Assembly (NCBI RefSeq): GCF_000196855.1
Contig: NC_014319.1
Location: 124,001 to 188,000, forward strand
Reading direction: 5' to 3'
Length of the DNA stretch: 64,000 bases
Origin: Leuconostoc gasicomitatum LMG 18811
GTDB taxonomy: Bacteria; Bacillota; Bacilli; Lactobacillales; Lactobacillaceae
Shown here: positions 19,552-28,203 of the stretch, piece by piece
How the letters are laid out: each line of letters starts with the position of its first letter
Position numbering within the stretch: the stretch's first letter is position 1
The notes under the pieces: generated by a model
Seen by the model: the letters and a program-made list of their open reading frames with translations, nothing else
Told to the model about the DNA's origin: nothing
Databases searched by the model: none
Position numbers and translations under genes: made by a program

Positions 19552-19589
19552 AAGGCGTGGAAATTCAGTCGAATTTTCACGCCTTTTTG
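19552..19589 (+). terminator. Attenuator terminator before cysK
   Basis: AAGGCGTGGAAATTC (19552-19566) pairs with GAATTTTCACGCCTT (19571-19585), loop AGTC, followed by T residues, all upstream of cysK on the same transcript as the Cys leader. A small hairpin CTATCA...TGATAG lies immediately before it. The 438-base stretch 19186-19623 is otherwise occupied by the promoter and leader peptide. Confidence 0.88.
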
Positions 19590-19623
19590 TCTACATTTTT
19601 CAGAAAGATAAAAGGAAAATAGT

Positions 19624-20538
19624 ATGTTAATTAAGAATATATCCGAATTAATTGGTCAAACGCCATTAATTGATTTACAACTCGATATTCCAAATCATAG
19701 CCGCATTTTCGCAAAGTTAGAGATGTTTAATCCAGGTGGCAGTATCAAGGATCGTTTAGGTCAATTTTTGATTAGCGATGGCATTGCACGTCAAGTCATT
19801 AACCAAGATACTGTGATTATTGAACCAACAGCGGGGAATACAGGAATTGGTTTGGCTTTGGCTGCACAACAACATCATTTGCGTACAATTTTGGTCGTCC
19901 CTGAAAAATTTAGCTACGAAAAGCAACAGTTGATGCAGGCATTGGGAGCTGAAATTGTGAATACACCTTCGAGTGCAGGTATTAAAGGTGCAATTGAAAA
20001 GGCCAAAACCTTAGCCACAGATATTGATAATAGTTATATACCAATGCAATTTGCCAATCCGGCTAACCCAAAAACATATTATCAAACATTAGCACCAGAA
20101 TTAATTGTCGATTTAAATGGTGAAAAGATTACAGCATTTGTTGCCGGTGCTGGCAGTGGTGGCGCCTTTTCCGGTGTTGCGCAATACCTCAATGAATATG
20201 ATAGCACCATACAAAATGTTGTTGTTGAACCAGAAGGATCGATTTTAAACGGTGGCCCTGCCCATGCACATCGCACAGAAGGTATTGGTGTTGAATTCAT
20301 TCCGCCATTTTTCAAAAATGTCCGTATTGATCAGACACTAACAGTTAGTGATGCAGATGCTTTCCAACAAGTCCGTGATGTCGCGGCACATTTGGGATTA
20401 TTTATTGGTAGTTCAAGTGGGGCTGCTTTAGCTGCTAGCTTGAAATTGGCTGAAACATTACCAGCTCAGAGTACGATTGTTACTATTTTTTCAGATAGTA
20501 GTGAACGCTATATGAGTGATAAAATTTATGAAAAATGA
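19624..20538 (+). CDS. cysK: Cysteine synthase / cystathionine beta-synthase family protein
   Basis: PLP-dependent fold-type II enzyme of 304 residues. The PLP lysine is in [11 protein letters not shown], the substrate loop is [13 protein letters not shown], and the phosphate-binding loop is [11 protein letters not shown]. It joins O-acetylserine with sulfide to give cysteine, or with homocysteine to give cystathionine. TAGNTG in place of TSGNTG and its neighbours (cystathionine lyase, cysE) favour the CBS/MccA-type role seen in the cysK2-ctl-cysE clusters of lactobacilli, so it may work in methionine-to-cysteine conversion. AAAAGGAAAA precedes the ATG. It lies directly behind the Cys leader peptide and terminator. 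Confidence 0.9.
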   Translation: MLIKNISELIGQTPLIDLQLDIPNHSRIFAKLEMFNPGGSIKDRLGQFLISDGIARQVINQDTVIIEPTAGNTGIGLALAAQQHHLRTILVVPEKFSYEKQQLMQALGAEIVNTPSSAGIKGAIEKAKTLATDIDNSYIPMQFANPANPKTYYQTLAPELIVDLNGEKITAFVAGAGSGGAFSGVAQYLNEYDSTIQNVVVEPEGSILNGGPAHAHRTEGIGVEFIPPFFKNVRIDQTLTVSDADAFQQVRDVAAHLGLFIGSSSGAALAASLKLAETLPAQSTIVTIFSDSSERYMSDKIYEK

Positions 20539-20548
20539 GGGAGATAAA

Positions 20549-21691
20549 ATGAAATTTAATACACAATTGATCCATGGCGGGATTAGCTTTGATCAAACAA
20601 CTGGTGACGTATCCGTGCCGATTCACATGGCATCTACGTTTAAACAAAATAAAATTGGTGAATCAAAATATGAGTATTCACGTTCGGGAAATCCCACACG
20701 AGAGGCAGTAGAGAAATTAATTGCTGATCTTGAAAGTGGTGTGGCCGGCTTTGCTTTTGCATCTGGGTCAGCAGCGATAAGCACAATTTTTACTCTGTTT
20801 TCCTCAGGTGATCATATTATTGTCGGTAACGACGTATATGGTGGTACATTTCGGTTGATTGATAGTGTACTTAAGCGACAAGGATTAACATTTACAATCA
20901 TTGATACACGCGATTTGAACGCTGTAGAAAATGCCATTCAAAATAATACCAAAGCAATTTATTTTGAAACACCAACAAATCCGCTATTACGCATTACTGA
21001 TGTACAAGCAATTTCTAATATTGCCCAAAAACATCAATTATTAAGCATTGTTGACAACACTTTTGCCTCACCATACATTCAAAAGCCAATCGTTTTGGGT
21101 GCTGATATTGTGGTGCACAGTGCTTCAAAATATTTGGGTGGACATAGTGATCTGATTGCAGGATTAGTGATTACTAAGGCCGTAGCATTGGGCGAAAAAA
21201 TAGGCTATTTACAAAATGCTATTGGAGCCATTTTAGCACCACAAGAGAGTTGGTTATTACAACGAGGTATCAAGACATTAGCACTACGTATGCAACGACA
21301 TCAGAGTAATGCACAAACTATTTTTGAATATCTTGATGCGCATCCGCAAGTGGCTCGTGTTTATTTTCCAGGTGATCCTAATAATTCTGATTACGCATTG
21401 GCTAAAAAGCAAATGAATGGTTTCGGTGCGATGATTTCGTTTGAGTTACAGGCTGGTTTAAATCCTGAGGTGTTTGTTGAAAATCTAGAAATTATCACGT
21501 TAGCAGAGAGTTTAGGTGCACTTGAAAGTTTGATCGAAGTACCAGCAAAAATGACACACGGTGCAATTCCAAGGAATATTCGTTTGGCTAACGGCATTCA
21601 AGATGAATTGATTCGCTTGTCAGTCGGTGTCGAAGACATTAATGATTTGATTGCTGATCTTGAACAAAGTTTTGATCAGTTAAAAGGTTAA
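20549..21691 (+). CDS. metB: Cystathionine gamma-lyase/gamma-synthase family (trans-sulfuration PLP enzyme)
   Basis: PLP enzyme of the Cys/Met metabolism family, 380 residues. The ATG at 20549 was chosen because GAGGGAG precedes it; the longer frame starts inside cysK. Family marks are YEYSRSGNPTREAVE, the cofactor region TPTNPLLRITDV and IVDNTFASPY, and the PLP lysine in VVHSASKYLGGHSD. It cleaves cystathionine (gamma- or beta-) or makes it; the branches are hard to separate by eye, so metC/mccB/ctl are alternatives. The gap to cysK is 10 bases. With the CBS-like gene and cysE this would route homocysteine sulfur to cysteine. Confidence 0.88.
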   Translation: MKFNTQLIHGGISFDQTTGDVSVPIHMASTFKQNKIGESKYEYSRSGNPTREAVEKLIADLESGVAGFAFASGSAAISTIFTLFSSGDHIIVGNDVYGGTFRLIDSVLKRQGLTFTIIDTRDLNAVENAIQNNTKAIYFETPTNPLLRITDVQAISNIAQKHQLLSIVDNTFASPYIQKPIVLGADIVVHSASKYLGGHSDLIAGLVITKAVALGEKIGYLQNAIGAILAPQESWLLQRGIKTLALRMQRHQSNAQTIFEYLDAHPQVARVYFPGDPNNSDYALAKKQMNGFGAMISFELQAGLNPEVFVENLEIITLAESLGALESLIEVPAKMTHGAIPRNIRLANGIQDELIRLSVGVEDINDLIADLEQSFDQLKG

Positions 21692-21703
21692 ATTGGCGGA
21701 TAT

Positions 21704-22222
21704 ATGTTTGCAACTGCTAAGGCTATTCTTAAACAAGATCCGGCTGCTCATAGTTTAATGATGGTCATTTTAACTTATCCTGGATTGCATGCATTAGGGT
21801 ACCATCGCTTGTCACATTGGCTTCATGTGCACAAGCACTATTTATTAGGCGCTATCATAGCGCGTTTTGCAGCTAAACGAACTGGTGTGGTAATTGCCCC
21901 TGGTGCACAAATTGGGCAACGTGTTTTCATTGATCATGGTATTGGTGTTGTTATTGGCGAAACCGCGATTATTGAAGATGACGTGACCATTTTACATGGT
22001 GTGACTGTTGGCGCACGCAACATCACTAATGGCCGGCGACACCCACATATTGAACATCACAGTTTTATCGGGGCACATGCACAAATATTGGGTCCAATAA
22101 CGATTGCAAGCTATAGTAAAGTTGGTGCCAATGCAGTAGTCTTAAATGATGTGCCTGACCATGCGACAGTTGTGGGGAATCCCGCGCGAATTGTAAATTT
22201 TAAACTGAAAGCAAGTATATAA
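21704..22222 (+). CDS. cysE: Serine O-acetyltransferase
   Basis: Hexapeptide-repeat acetyltransferase of 172 residues, the short CysE form. DHGIGVVIGETAIIEDDVTILHGVTVGA gives the left-handed beta-helix with the catalytic His/Asp region (quoted here as motif VIGETA...ILHGVTVG), followed by NGRRHPHIEHHSFIGAHA and VGNPARIV. It acetylates serine with acetyl-CoA to supply O-acetylserine to the upstream synthase. It is the last gene of the Cys operon, 12 bases after the lyase gene, with a weak GGCGGA ribosome binding site. Confidence 0.92.
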   Translation: MFATAKAILKQDPAAHSLMMVILTYPGLHALGYHRLSHWLHVHKHYLLGAIIARFAAKRTGVVIAPGAQIGQRVFIDHGIGVVIGETAIIEDDVTILHGVTVGARNITNGRRHPHIEHHSFIGAHAQILGPITIASYSKVGANAVVLNDVPDHATVVGNPARIVNFKLKASI

Positions 22223-22459
22223 TGATATTAGTTTAAAACAATTTGGCCTCATGTGTTTGCATGATATATTTTTATTTAACTTGTATTTAATATTGCCCCA
22301 GTATGATAGTTATATTGATAAGATTACTTAACTTATTAATATAACGAAACCGCGATGGATAATACAAATTTTTCATTTCATTCTCTCCCAATCTCTCTTC
22401 TCATTCTTAAAAATATTTTCTCCCCTCCGTGTTATCTAGTTAATATGGGGTTTCGTGTT

Positions 22460-22518
22460 GTCAATAATTAAAAACATGCTTACCAATGATATTGGTAAGC
22501 ATGTTTTTAATTATTGAC
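22460..22518. terminator. Bidirectional terminator with a perfect 28-bp stem
   Basis: The arm at 22460-22487 (GTCAATAATTAAAAACATGC and on to TTACCAAT) is matched base for base by 22491-22518 around a GAT loop. It separates the convergent cysE and ECF genes. The 237 bases before it (22223-22459) show only AT-rich sequence and a pyrimidine-rich tract with no supported gene. Confidence 0.88.
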
Positions 22519-22520
22519 AT

Positions 22521-23081
22521 TTAGTTTAATGCAGAGAATAGTTGATTGCGTAATCTTCCATTTAAAATTGGATAAATAATTAAAACAACTATCATCGTTG
22601 TCACACAATTAACGATTGTAGGTACAAGTGCCGACAAAGTTGCAACGATTGCCGGTTGCAGCGTCAAACCTCGGATTAAGCTCATTATAAAATTATGCAA
22701 TGTCGTTGTGACAAATTTGGCTATAATAGCTGCCAGTATAATCAGTATTAACTTAAATGATTGTGGTTTGGCGCGATAGTTTAGTAGCTGAATAACAAGC
22801 GTTGCCAAGCCACCAACGACAAATACTTCAAAAAAGTAATATGGTGCGTCTAAGACATAATTATGAGTAACATCAAAAAGTGCCAAACCCATACCACCGG
22901 CAATTGCACCGCGTTTATAACCTAATAAAAGAACAGAAATTAGTGCAGCTGCGTTACCAAGATGCACAAATGGTTTCCCAATCAGAGCAGGCATAGGAAC
23001 TTGTATACTTGTTGCTATGAAAGTGATAGCAGTAAAAAAAGCAACAAAAACAATGGTATTAATAGTTTGTTGGTTTCGCAT
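22521..23081 (-). CDS. ECF transporter S-component, HmpT/PdxU-like
   Basis: Integral membrane protein of about 186 residues with five or six hydrophobic helices. Start: the ATG at 23081 has GGA at about 23088-23090; an upstream in-frame TTG (23111) is less likely. The segment FVHLGNAAALISVLLLGYKR followed by GAIAGGMGLALFDV is typical of vitamin-binding S components that dock on the shared EcfAAT module. Ligand is not certain: hydroxymethylpyrimidine, pyridoxine and others use similar proteins. No riboswitch I can recognise precedes it. It is a single gene between a shared terminator and the divergent GntR operon. Confidence 0.75.
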   Translation of the reverse strand: MRNQQTINTIVFVAFFTAITFIATSIQVPMPALIGKPFVHLGNAAALISVLLLGYKRGAIAGGMGLALFDVTHNYVLDAPYYFFEVFVVGGLATLVIQLLNYRAKPQSFKLILIILAAIIAKFVTTTLHNFIMSLIRGLTLQPAIVATLSALVPTIVNCVTTMIVVLIIYPILNGRLRNQLFSALN

Positions 23082-23214
23082 ATTTTTTCCAATCTTAGCA
23101 GGTGCAGTCAATTTGTGATCTTAATGACCATATCTTACCATATATTATAGCGAACATAACTATGCTTGTGATGATTCAAAAAATAATTAAATTAACTCAT
23201 TAGAAATAGTCACC

Positions 23215-23250
23215 TTGACAAGATTAAGTGTACCGCGTAACATAGTACAC
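23215..23250 (+). promoter_or_regulatory. Promoter and operator of the GntR-ABC operon
   Basis: TTGACA (23215-23220) with TAACAT at 23238-23243 (17-base spacer). GTGTAC-N11-GTACAC (23228-23250) is a perfect dyad covering the spacer and -10, a likely site for the YtrA-type regulator encoded next. A third half-site-like GATACAC follows. Confidence 0.65.
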
Positions 23251-23365
23251 GTGATACACGCAGTATAATCAACAAGTGTGTCTTGGGGAATAATGAAACA
23301 CAGTTAATAATATAGGTTGGCTGACGAACCGAACTTATGTTAAAAAATAAAAAGGAAGTACATAA

Positions 23366-23767
23366 ATGGCACAAATTCAGCGGAATCAGCCATTATATGA
23401 ACAACTCATGTGGCGTATCAAAGCGCAAGTTGCTTCAGGCGTGCTGATAATTGGGGAAAAATTACCTTCGGTAAGAGAGATGGCTTTAATTGAGGGATTA
23501 AATCCAAATACTGTCGCTAAAGCCTATCGTGCTTTGGAAAATCAAAATGTTATCGAGACGGTAACTGGGAGAGGGACATTTATCCGTGCAAATGATGAAT
23601 TTACCGCAGATGAACAAATGATCGCAAGCCTGCAAGAACAACTTGGGGAAGTTGTCATTGAAGCAAAACGCGCATCAATTTCGGTTCAAGAATTACACCA
23701 ATGGCTTGATAGCTGTTATAGCGGTAAACTAGATTCACCAAGGAGGATGCATGACATTAGTCATTGA
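23366..23767 (+). CDS. GntR family regulator, YtrA subfamily
   Basis: Short GntR regulator of 133 residues, the YtrA type that consists of the winged helix plus a small dimerisation tail. The DNA-binding region is PLYEQLMWRIKAQVASG, KLPSVREMALIEGLNPNTVAKAYRALE and the wing VIETVTGRGTFIR. YtrA proteins repress the ABC exporter operons in which they reside. AAAGGAAGT precedes the ATG. Its 3' end overlaps the ABC ATPase gene by 17 bases. The dyad at 23228-23250 is the probable operator. Confidence 0.88.
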   Translation: MAQIQRNQPLYEQLMWRIKAQVASGVLIIGEKLPSVREMALIEGLNPNTVAKAYRALENQNVIETVTGRGTFIRANDEFTADEQMIASLQEQLGEVVIEAKRASISVQELHQWLDSCYSGKLDSPRRMHDISH

Positions 23768-24656
23768 GAATATTTCTAAAAAAATTCAGGATAAGCAAGT
23801 ATTAGAAAACGTTTGTTTTGAATTACATCAAGGCGAAATAGTTGGATTAGTAGGGCGAAATGGTGCTGGTAAAACGACACTATTTGGTACAATTGCTGGT
23901 GAGCTACTACCTGATTTTGGGCATATTGGGTTGGATGATCTAGATTATAATAAAACGACACGCTTGCATGACCAACTGTGTTATGTTGATATGCCTGAAA
24001 ATTGGTTGCACTATTACTCGCCTAAAAAAATCAAAACTATCTTTAAATTAGCATACGAAAACTTCGATGAATCTTGGTATGATGCTGAAATTAAACGATT
24101 TGGTTTGAACAACAGTAAGCGTATTCGAACATACTCAAAGGGCATGCGTGCTTTGTTTGCTATTATTGTCAGTTTTGCTAGTCGTGCACAATATGTACTG
24201 CTTGACGAACCGCTTGATGGATTAGATGTTTTAATTCGTGATCAAGTGAAACAATTAATTGTCAACCAAGTAACACAACATAATACGACCATTTTAATTG
24301 CTTCGCATAATTTAATCGAGTTAGATACGTTAGTTGACCGTATTTTATTGTTGAAAAATCAAACGATTGATCGTACCTTTGCTATTGAAGACAATAAAAA
24401 CATTAAAAAATATCAACTGGCCTTTACTGGGGAAGAATTGCCACGATTCTTACGTGAGAGTGGTACAATTATTGCGCAAACTGGTCACATTGTGACAATT
24501 GTGTTTAATGATTTTTCAGAAGAACTAGGTATTAAATTAGCTGGGCCAGAATTTAAGTTTGTGGAAGAATTACAGATTAGTAGTGAGGACGTGTTCCGGG
24601 CAAGTTTTGCCGAAGAAGCCTTTTCGTGGCAACAAGAATTAGAGGTAGACGCGTGA
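23751..24656 (+). CDS. ABC transporter ATP-binding protein (YtrB-like)
   Basis: ATPase subunit of 301 residues. Walker A is LVGRNGAGKTTLF, the signature region is the variant RTYSKGMRALFAI, Walker B is YVLLDEPLDGLD and the H-loop is LIASHNLIELD. The C-terminal 90 residues are an extension of unknown role. AGGAGG precedes the start inside the GntR gene. The stop overlaps the permease start (GTGA). YtrA-linked transporters typically respond to cell-envelope stress or peptide antibiotics; the substrate here is unknown. Confidence 0.9.
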   Translation: MTLVIENISKKIQDKQVLENVCFELHQGEIVGLVGRNGAGKTTLFGTIAGELLPDFGHIGLDDLDYNKTTRLHDQLCYVDMPENWLHYYSPKKIKTIFKLAYENFDESWYDAEIKRFGLNNSKRIRTYSKGMRALFAIIVSFASRAQYVLLDEPLDGLDVLIRDQVKQLIVNQVTQHNTTILIASHNLIELDTLVDRILLLKNQTIDRTFAIEDNKNIKKYQLAFTGEELPRFLRESGTIIAQTGHIVTIVFNDFSEELGIKLAGPEFKFVEELQISSEDVFRASFAEEAFSWQQELEVDA

Positions 24657-25507
24657 GACAAGCACTTAAGTTATATACGACGATTAGAAAAAACCAATTT
24701 ATAATGGCAGCAGTCATTGGCATGATTTTAATTATCTTATCAGTGGGGTCGTTTATGTTGATTCCAGGCATGCCTAATCAAGATATTGTAGATGCTTTGG
24801 GCCCAGAATTGATAGTTATCTGGTTAATCATTGCTATAATCGTATTTTTAAATGATCAATCACGTCGATTGGATACTTGGCTATACACACAAAATATCTC
24901 ACGTGGCCAATTATTTGTAACACGTGTGATCCTATTAGTTGTGTTACCAATTATGGTGGCAAATGTAGTTGATATAGGTTTAACTGCTGCCTTACAACCA
25001 CATACCTTATTAGATGCTTTAAATGTCGACATCACAGTATCTGCTAACATTTTTTTTATGTCTAGTTTATTTGTGATTATTGCTACAATTATTGGTCCGA
25101 ACTGGCTGAAAGCGGCGGGGACAATTTTCACACTGGGGTTGCTCGCTCTTGCTGGACCTACGATTAAATTGTTTTTCAAGAGCATAAGTAGTAGCATGAC
25201 TTCTCATTTTGAAGGAGTCATTCAACCAATCATTACGATGGTAGTTGCATTGTTTATATTTGCTGTAGGTCATTATCTAGCGCAAAATATTAGTGATGAT
25301 ACAGTTGACGAGGCAGTACGAGTTCATTATCTTAAATGGCCAATTGTTATTTTTGTGTTTATTGCAACGCTAATGAAAACAATGTCTAGCCCTGGTCGAA
25401 GTAGCTTCGACGGTTTCCTATTAGGGCTTGTCTTACCTATTATTTTGGCAATTGTGACATTTATATTTGTATTTAAACCAACCTTTAAAGTGACGTGGGA
25501 TAAATAA
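24653..25507 (+). CDS. ABC transporter permease (partner of the YtrB-like ATPase)
   Basis: Membrane protein of 284 residues starting with GTG at 24653, which overlaps the ATPase stop by four bases; an upstream in-frame ATG lies inside the ATPase gene and is unlikely. Hydrophobic segments include FIMAAVIGMILIILSVGSF, LIVIWLIIAIIVFL, IFFMSSLFVIIATIIG, MVVALFIFAVGHYLA and a final pair. It has no close family name that I recognise beyond an ABC-2-like permease. Operon position shows it forms an exporter with the preceding ATPase. Confidence 0.8.
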   Translation: MRQALKLYTTIRKNQFIMAAVIGMILIILSVGSFMLIPGMPNQDIVDALGPELIVIWLIIAIIVFLNDQSRRLDTWLYTQNISRGQLFVTRVILLVVLPIMVANVVDIGLTAALQPHTLLDALNVDITVSANIFFMSSLFVIIATIIGPNWLKAAGTIFTLGLLALAGPTIKLFFKSISSSMTSHFEGVIQPIITMVVALFIFAVGHYLAQNISDDTVDEAVRVHYLKWPIVIFVFIATLMKTMSSPGRSSFDGFLLGLVLPIILAIVTFIFVFKPTFKVTWDK

Positions 25508-25519
25508 TTTGTTTAACAA

Positions 25520-25545
25520 GTCACAACGCTATGATGCGGTGTGAC
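25520..25545 (+). promoter_or_regulatory. Candidate operator/promoter within the exporter operon
   Basis: GTCACAACGC (25520-25529) and GCGGTGTGAC (25536-25545) form a near-perfect dyad around TATGAT, which could be a -10. It lies between the first and second ABC exporter gene pairs. GGGGGAA then precedes the ATG at 25573. The -35 is poor. Confidence 0.4.
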
Positions 25546-25572
25546 GAATAGAAACTATATGGGGGAATAAAA

Positions 25573-26478
25573 ATGGCTTTATTAGAAGTAAAAAATATTG
25601 ATAAAAATTTTGGTAAAAAGAAGGCAATGACAAATGTCAGTTTCAATGTTGAGGCAGGACATATTGTTGGACTTATCGGTCCAAATGGTGCTGGTAAATC
25701 AACAACCATGCGTGCTATTACTGGTTTGATGAGTTATTCAAGTGGTACAATTTTGTTTGATGACAAGCCGATTACTTTCAGTGATCATCAAGCACTTGAT
25801 AAAGTTGGCAATTTGATTGAATATCCTGCTATTTATCCTAATATGACTGCATTAGAACACTTAAATTTGTATGCAATGGATACACAAGATTCAGCTGATT
25901 TTAAAGATTTGATGCATAAAACACAAATTGATGGTGATAATTTTGGCAAAAGAAAAGCTAAAAATTTTTCACTAGGGATGAAGCAGCGTCTGGGAATTGC
26001 TATTGCTTTAATTCGTAATCCGAAGTTAGTTATCTTGGATGAACCAATGAACGGGTTAGATCCACAATCGGTCCATGATTTACGTGAATTAATTCGTGAT
26101 TTAGCAGATCAAGGGGTTGCATTCTTGATTTCAAGTCATTTATTAGATGAATTACAAAAATTAGTTGATGATGTGGTTATTATTAACCATGGCAAAATCA
26201 TTGAAACAGCGACCATGACAGAATTTTTCAGTCATGATAAGGTGCGTTGGGTAATGGATACGTCTGATAACGATGCAACAGTTCAATTAGCACAAGACAA
26301 TAAATGGACAGTAACAGTTGACGAGGGTCATGTGCAAATTTCAGGGGCGGATAATTTGCAAAATGTTATTACGGCAATGAATCACGCTGACATACAAATT
26401 CAAACGTTGAATACAGTAACTGGTAATCTGGAAAAATCATTACTTGATATGTTAGCCAATGATGATAAGGGGGAATAA
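25573..26478 (+). CDS. ABC transporter ATP-binding protein (BcrA/lantibiotic-exporter type)
   Basis: 301-residue ATPase. Walker A is LIGPNGAGKSTTM, the signature is NFSLGMKQRLGIA, Walker B is LVILDEPMNGLDP and the switch His is in LISSHLLDEL. LGMKQR and the C-terminal tail are typical of the BcrA/NatA-like group that exports or confers immunity to peptides. It is followed 3 bases later by its permease and preceded by the GntR-controlled exporter, so all five genes may share regulation. Confidence 0.9.
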   Translation: MALLEVKNIDKNFGKKKAMTNVSFNVEAGHIVGLIGPNGAGKSTTMRAITGLMSYSSGTILFDDKPITFSDHQALDKVGNLIEYPAIYPNMTALEHLNLYAMDTQDSADFKDLMHKTQIDGDNFGKRKAKNFSLGMKQRLGIAIALIRNPKLVILDEPMNGLDPQSVHDLRELIRDLADQGVAFLISSHLLDELQKLVDDVVIINHGKIIETATMTEFFSHDKVRWVMDTSDNDATVQLAQDNKWTVTVDEGHVQISGADNLQNVITAMNHADIQIQTLNTVTGNLEKSLLDMLANDDKGE

Positions 26479-26481
26479 TAG

Positions 26482-27249
26482 ATGTTAACTTTAATGAAGC
26501 AAGAGTATTATAAAACTTTCAAGCAAAATCGTTTGTACATTTGGCTAGGGTTAAGTGTAATTTTCCCACTAGCGATTATGGGTATTTTTAAATCTCAGCG
26601 CGGTGCTGGATCGATAACTGATCTAGGACATGCAACATTTTATGTTTATCTAGTCGGTATTATTATTACGGCACTAAGCGTATCACAAGAATTTAGTTTT
26701 GGAACAATTCGGCCTTTGTTATCACGTCGGTTTAGTCGTGGCATGATATTTACGAGCAAGTTGCTCCTGAATCTTAGCATTTATATAACACTGTTTATTG
26801 GTGCATTCATTGGCACGATGATTGGACAATTGATTTTTGCACCTAAGTTTGATTTCTCAGAGCGCGTCAGTTACGCAGGGAATGGTTGGCAGACAATGGG
26901 AATCACAGTTATAGACACATTGTTCCAAATGATTTTCGTAGCTGCGCTTGTATTATTAATTACAAATCTAGTTAAAAGTTCTGGTGCGGCCATTGGTTTA
27001 GGTGTTGTTATGATTGTTGGTACACCAATTTTAAGTAGTATTTCAATGCTGTTAATTAATATGGCTCCGATATTAAAGTGGAATCCGTTTAACATATTTA
27101 TTGGTATGGCTGCGTACGGACAAGCAAGTCCTAGTATGATTAAAAGTATGGTGCATATGTCACAAGGTACAGTGGTGATTGCTTATCTTGTTTACATCTT
27201 GGCTATGTATGTGATTGCTTATTTAATTTTCAAGAAACGTTCAGTTTAA
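26482..27249 (+). CDS. ABC-2 type permease
   Basis: 255-residue membrane protein with about six hydrophobic segments, including IWLGLSVIFPLAIMGIF, YVYLVGIIITALSVSQEFSFG, a segment at NLSIYITLFIGAFIGTMIG and the terminal VIAYLVYILAMYVIAYLIF. EFSFGTIRPLLSRRFSRG is the cytoplasmic coupling region common to this family. It pairs with the ATPase at 25573. Exported substrate unknown. Confidence 0.85.
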   Translation: MLTLMKQEYYKTFKQNRLYIWLGLSVIFPLAIMGIFKSQRGAGSITDLGHATFYVYLVGIIITALSVSQEFSFGTIRPLLSRRFSRGMIFTSKLLLNLSIYITLFIGAFIGTMIGQLIFAPKFDFSERVSYAGNGWQTMGITVIDTLFQMIFVAALVLLITNLVKSSGAAIGLGVVMIVGTPILSSISMLLINMAPILKWNPFNIFIGMAAYGQASPSMIKSMVHMSQGTVVIAYLVYILAMYVIAYLIFKKRSV

Positions 27250-27256
27250 CTGTATT

Positions 27257-27294
27257 AAAAAAGCGATTGTTTCACGTGAAACAATCGCTTTTTT
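27257..27294. terminator. Terminator with a perfect parS palindrome at its tip
   Basis: A perfect 38-bp palindrome (AAAAAAGCGATTGTTTCAC and its complement). The centre, TGTTTCACGTGAAACA (27268-27283), is identical to the ParB-binding parS consensus TGTTNCACGTGAAACA. It separates convergent permease and aldo/keto reductase genes and is a good bidirectional terminator. Confidence 0.85.
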
Positions 27295-27298
27295 GTGC

Positions 27299-28159
27299 TC
27301 AGAATGATACTTGATCAGCATTGGTATGCAATTCACCAACAGCTTGTAACTTATCTAGAGATGCAATATCGTCGCCTGTTAATACGAAATCGAACACATC
27401 TGCGTTAGCTTTAATATATGATTCATGAGTTGATTTAGGCAAGGGCAAAAATCCTTTATCTAATGACCATCGAATTAAAATTTGAGGGATAGATTTGTTG
27501 TATTTTTCCGCTAAAGAACTGACCTGTGGCAGGTCGATTAGCTTTCCAGTACCTAATGGTGAGTAAGCCTCATTTAGAATGTTGTGTGCATTATTGTAAG
27601 CAACAAGTTCTACTTGTTGATCAGAAGGATTAAGGAAGTTTTGATTAACCATAGGGGCTATGGTTTGTGTCTTAGTTAATGCCTCTAGATGATGAATTTG
27701 GAAATTAGAAACACCAATGGCTTTAGTTTTACCAGCTGTATAGGCATCTTCGAAAGCATGCCAGGTTTCAGCATTGGCAGACTGCCAAGCGTTTTCACCC
27801 TTAATTTGCACACCTGCGGGATTAGGCCAATGAATTAAATATAAGTCCAAGTAATCAAGGCCTAATTTATCGAGTGATACGTCCAGTGCGTTTGTTACTG
27901 TTTCATAGGTTCGTGCATCATTCCAAAGTTTAGATGTCACAAACAAGGATTCTCGTGGTATACCTGAATCTTTGATCGCCCGGCCAACTGATGCTTCATT
28001 GCCATAAATTGCGGCTGTATCAATGTGTCGATAGCCAGCATCGAGCGCCCATTTGACTGATTGGTAAGCAATATCACCATCGGCGGATTGCCAAGTACCA
28101 AAACCAAGGACGGGTATTTTAGTACCGTTTGCTAGTGTGTAAGTGTCCGTAAGAGACAT
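27299..28159 (-). CDS. Aldo/keto reductase
   Basis: NADPH-dependent oxidoreductase of 286 residues. The ATG at 28159 follows GGAGGT and starts MSLTDTYTLANGTKIP, so it was preferred over two upstream ATGs. The catalytic tetrad is visible: Asp and Tyr in HIDTAAIYGNE, Lys in VTSKLWN, His in YLIHWPNP. NQNFLNPSDQQVE and LPKSTHESYI are further AKR marks. It resembles the 2,5-diketogluconate/methylglyoxal reductase group; the substrate is not determined. The dyad at 28204-28223 is a candidate operator. Confidence 0.92.
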   Translation of the reverse strand: MSLTDTYTLANGTKIPVLGFGTWQSADGDIAYQSVKWALDAGYRHIDTAAIYGNEASVGRAIKDSGIPRESLFVTSKLWNDARTYETVTNALDVSLDKLGLDYLDLYLIHWPNPAGVQIKGENAWQSANAETWHAFEDAYTAGKTKAIGVSNFQIHHLEALTKTQTIAPMVNQNFLNPSDQQVELVAYNNAHNILNEAYSPLGTGKLIDLPQVSSLAEKYNKSIPQILIRWSLDKGFLPLPKSTHESYIKANADVFDFVLTGDDIASLDKLQAVGELHTNADQVSF

Positions 28160-28203
28160 GAATATTACCTCCATCATAAATTACTAATCGATTGTCTTTT
28201 TAG

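Noticed and set aside
22290-22376. 28-codon minus-strand frame in the cysE-ECF gap, considered as a type I toxin
   Set aside because: Weak purine-rich start region only, no promoter or antitoxin RNA seen; composition does not look like a membrane toxin.
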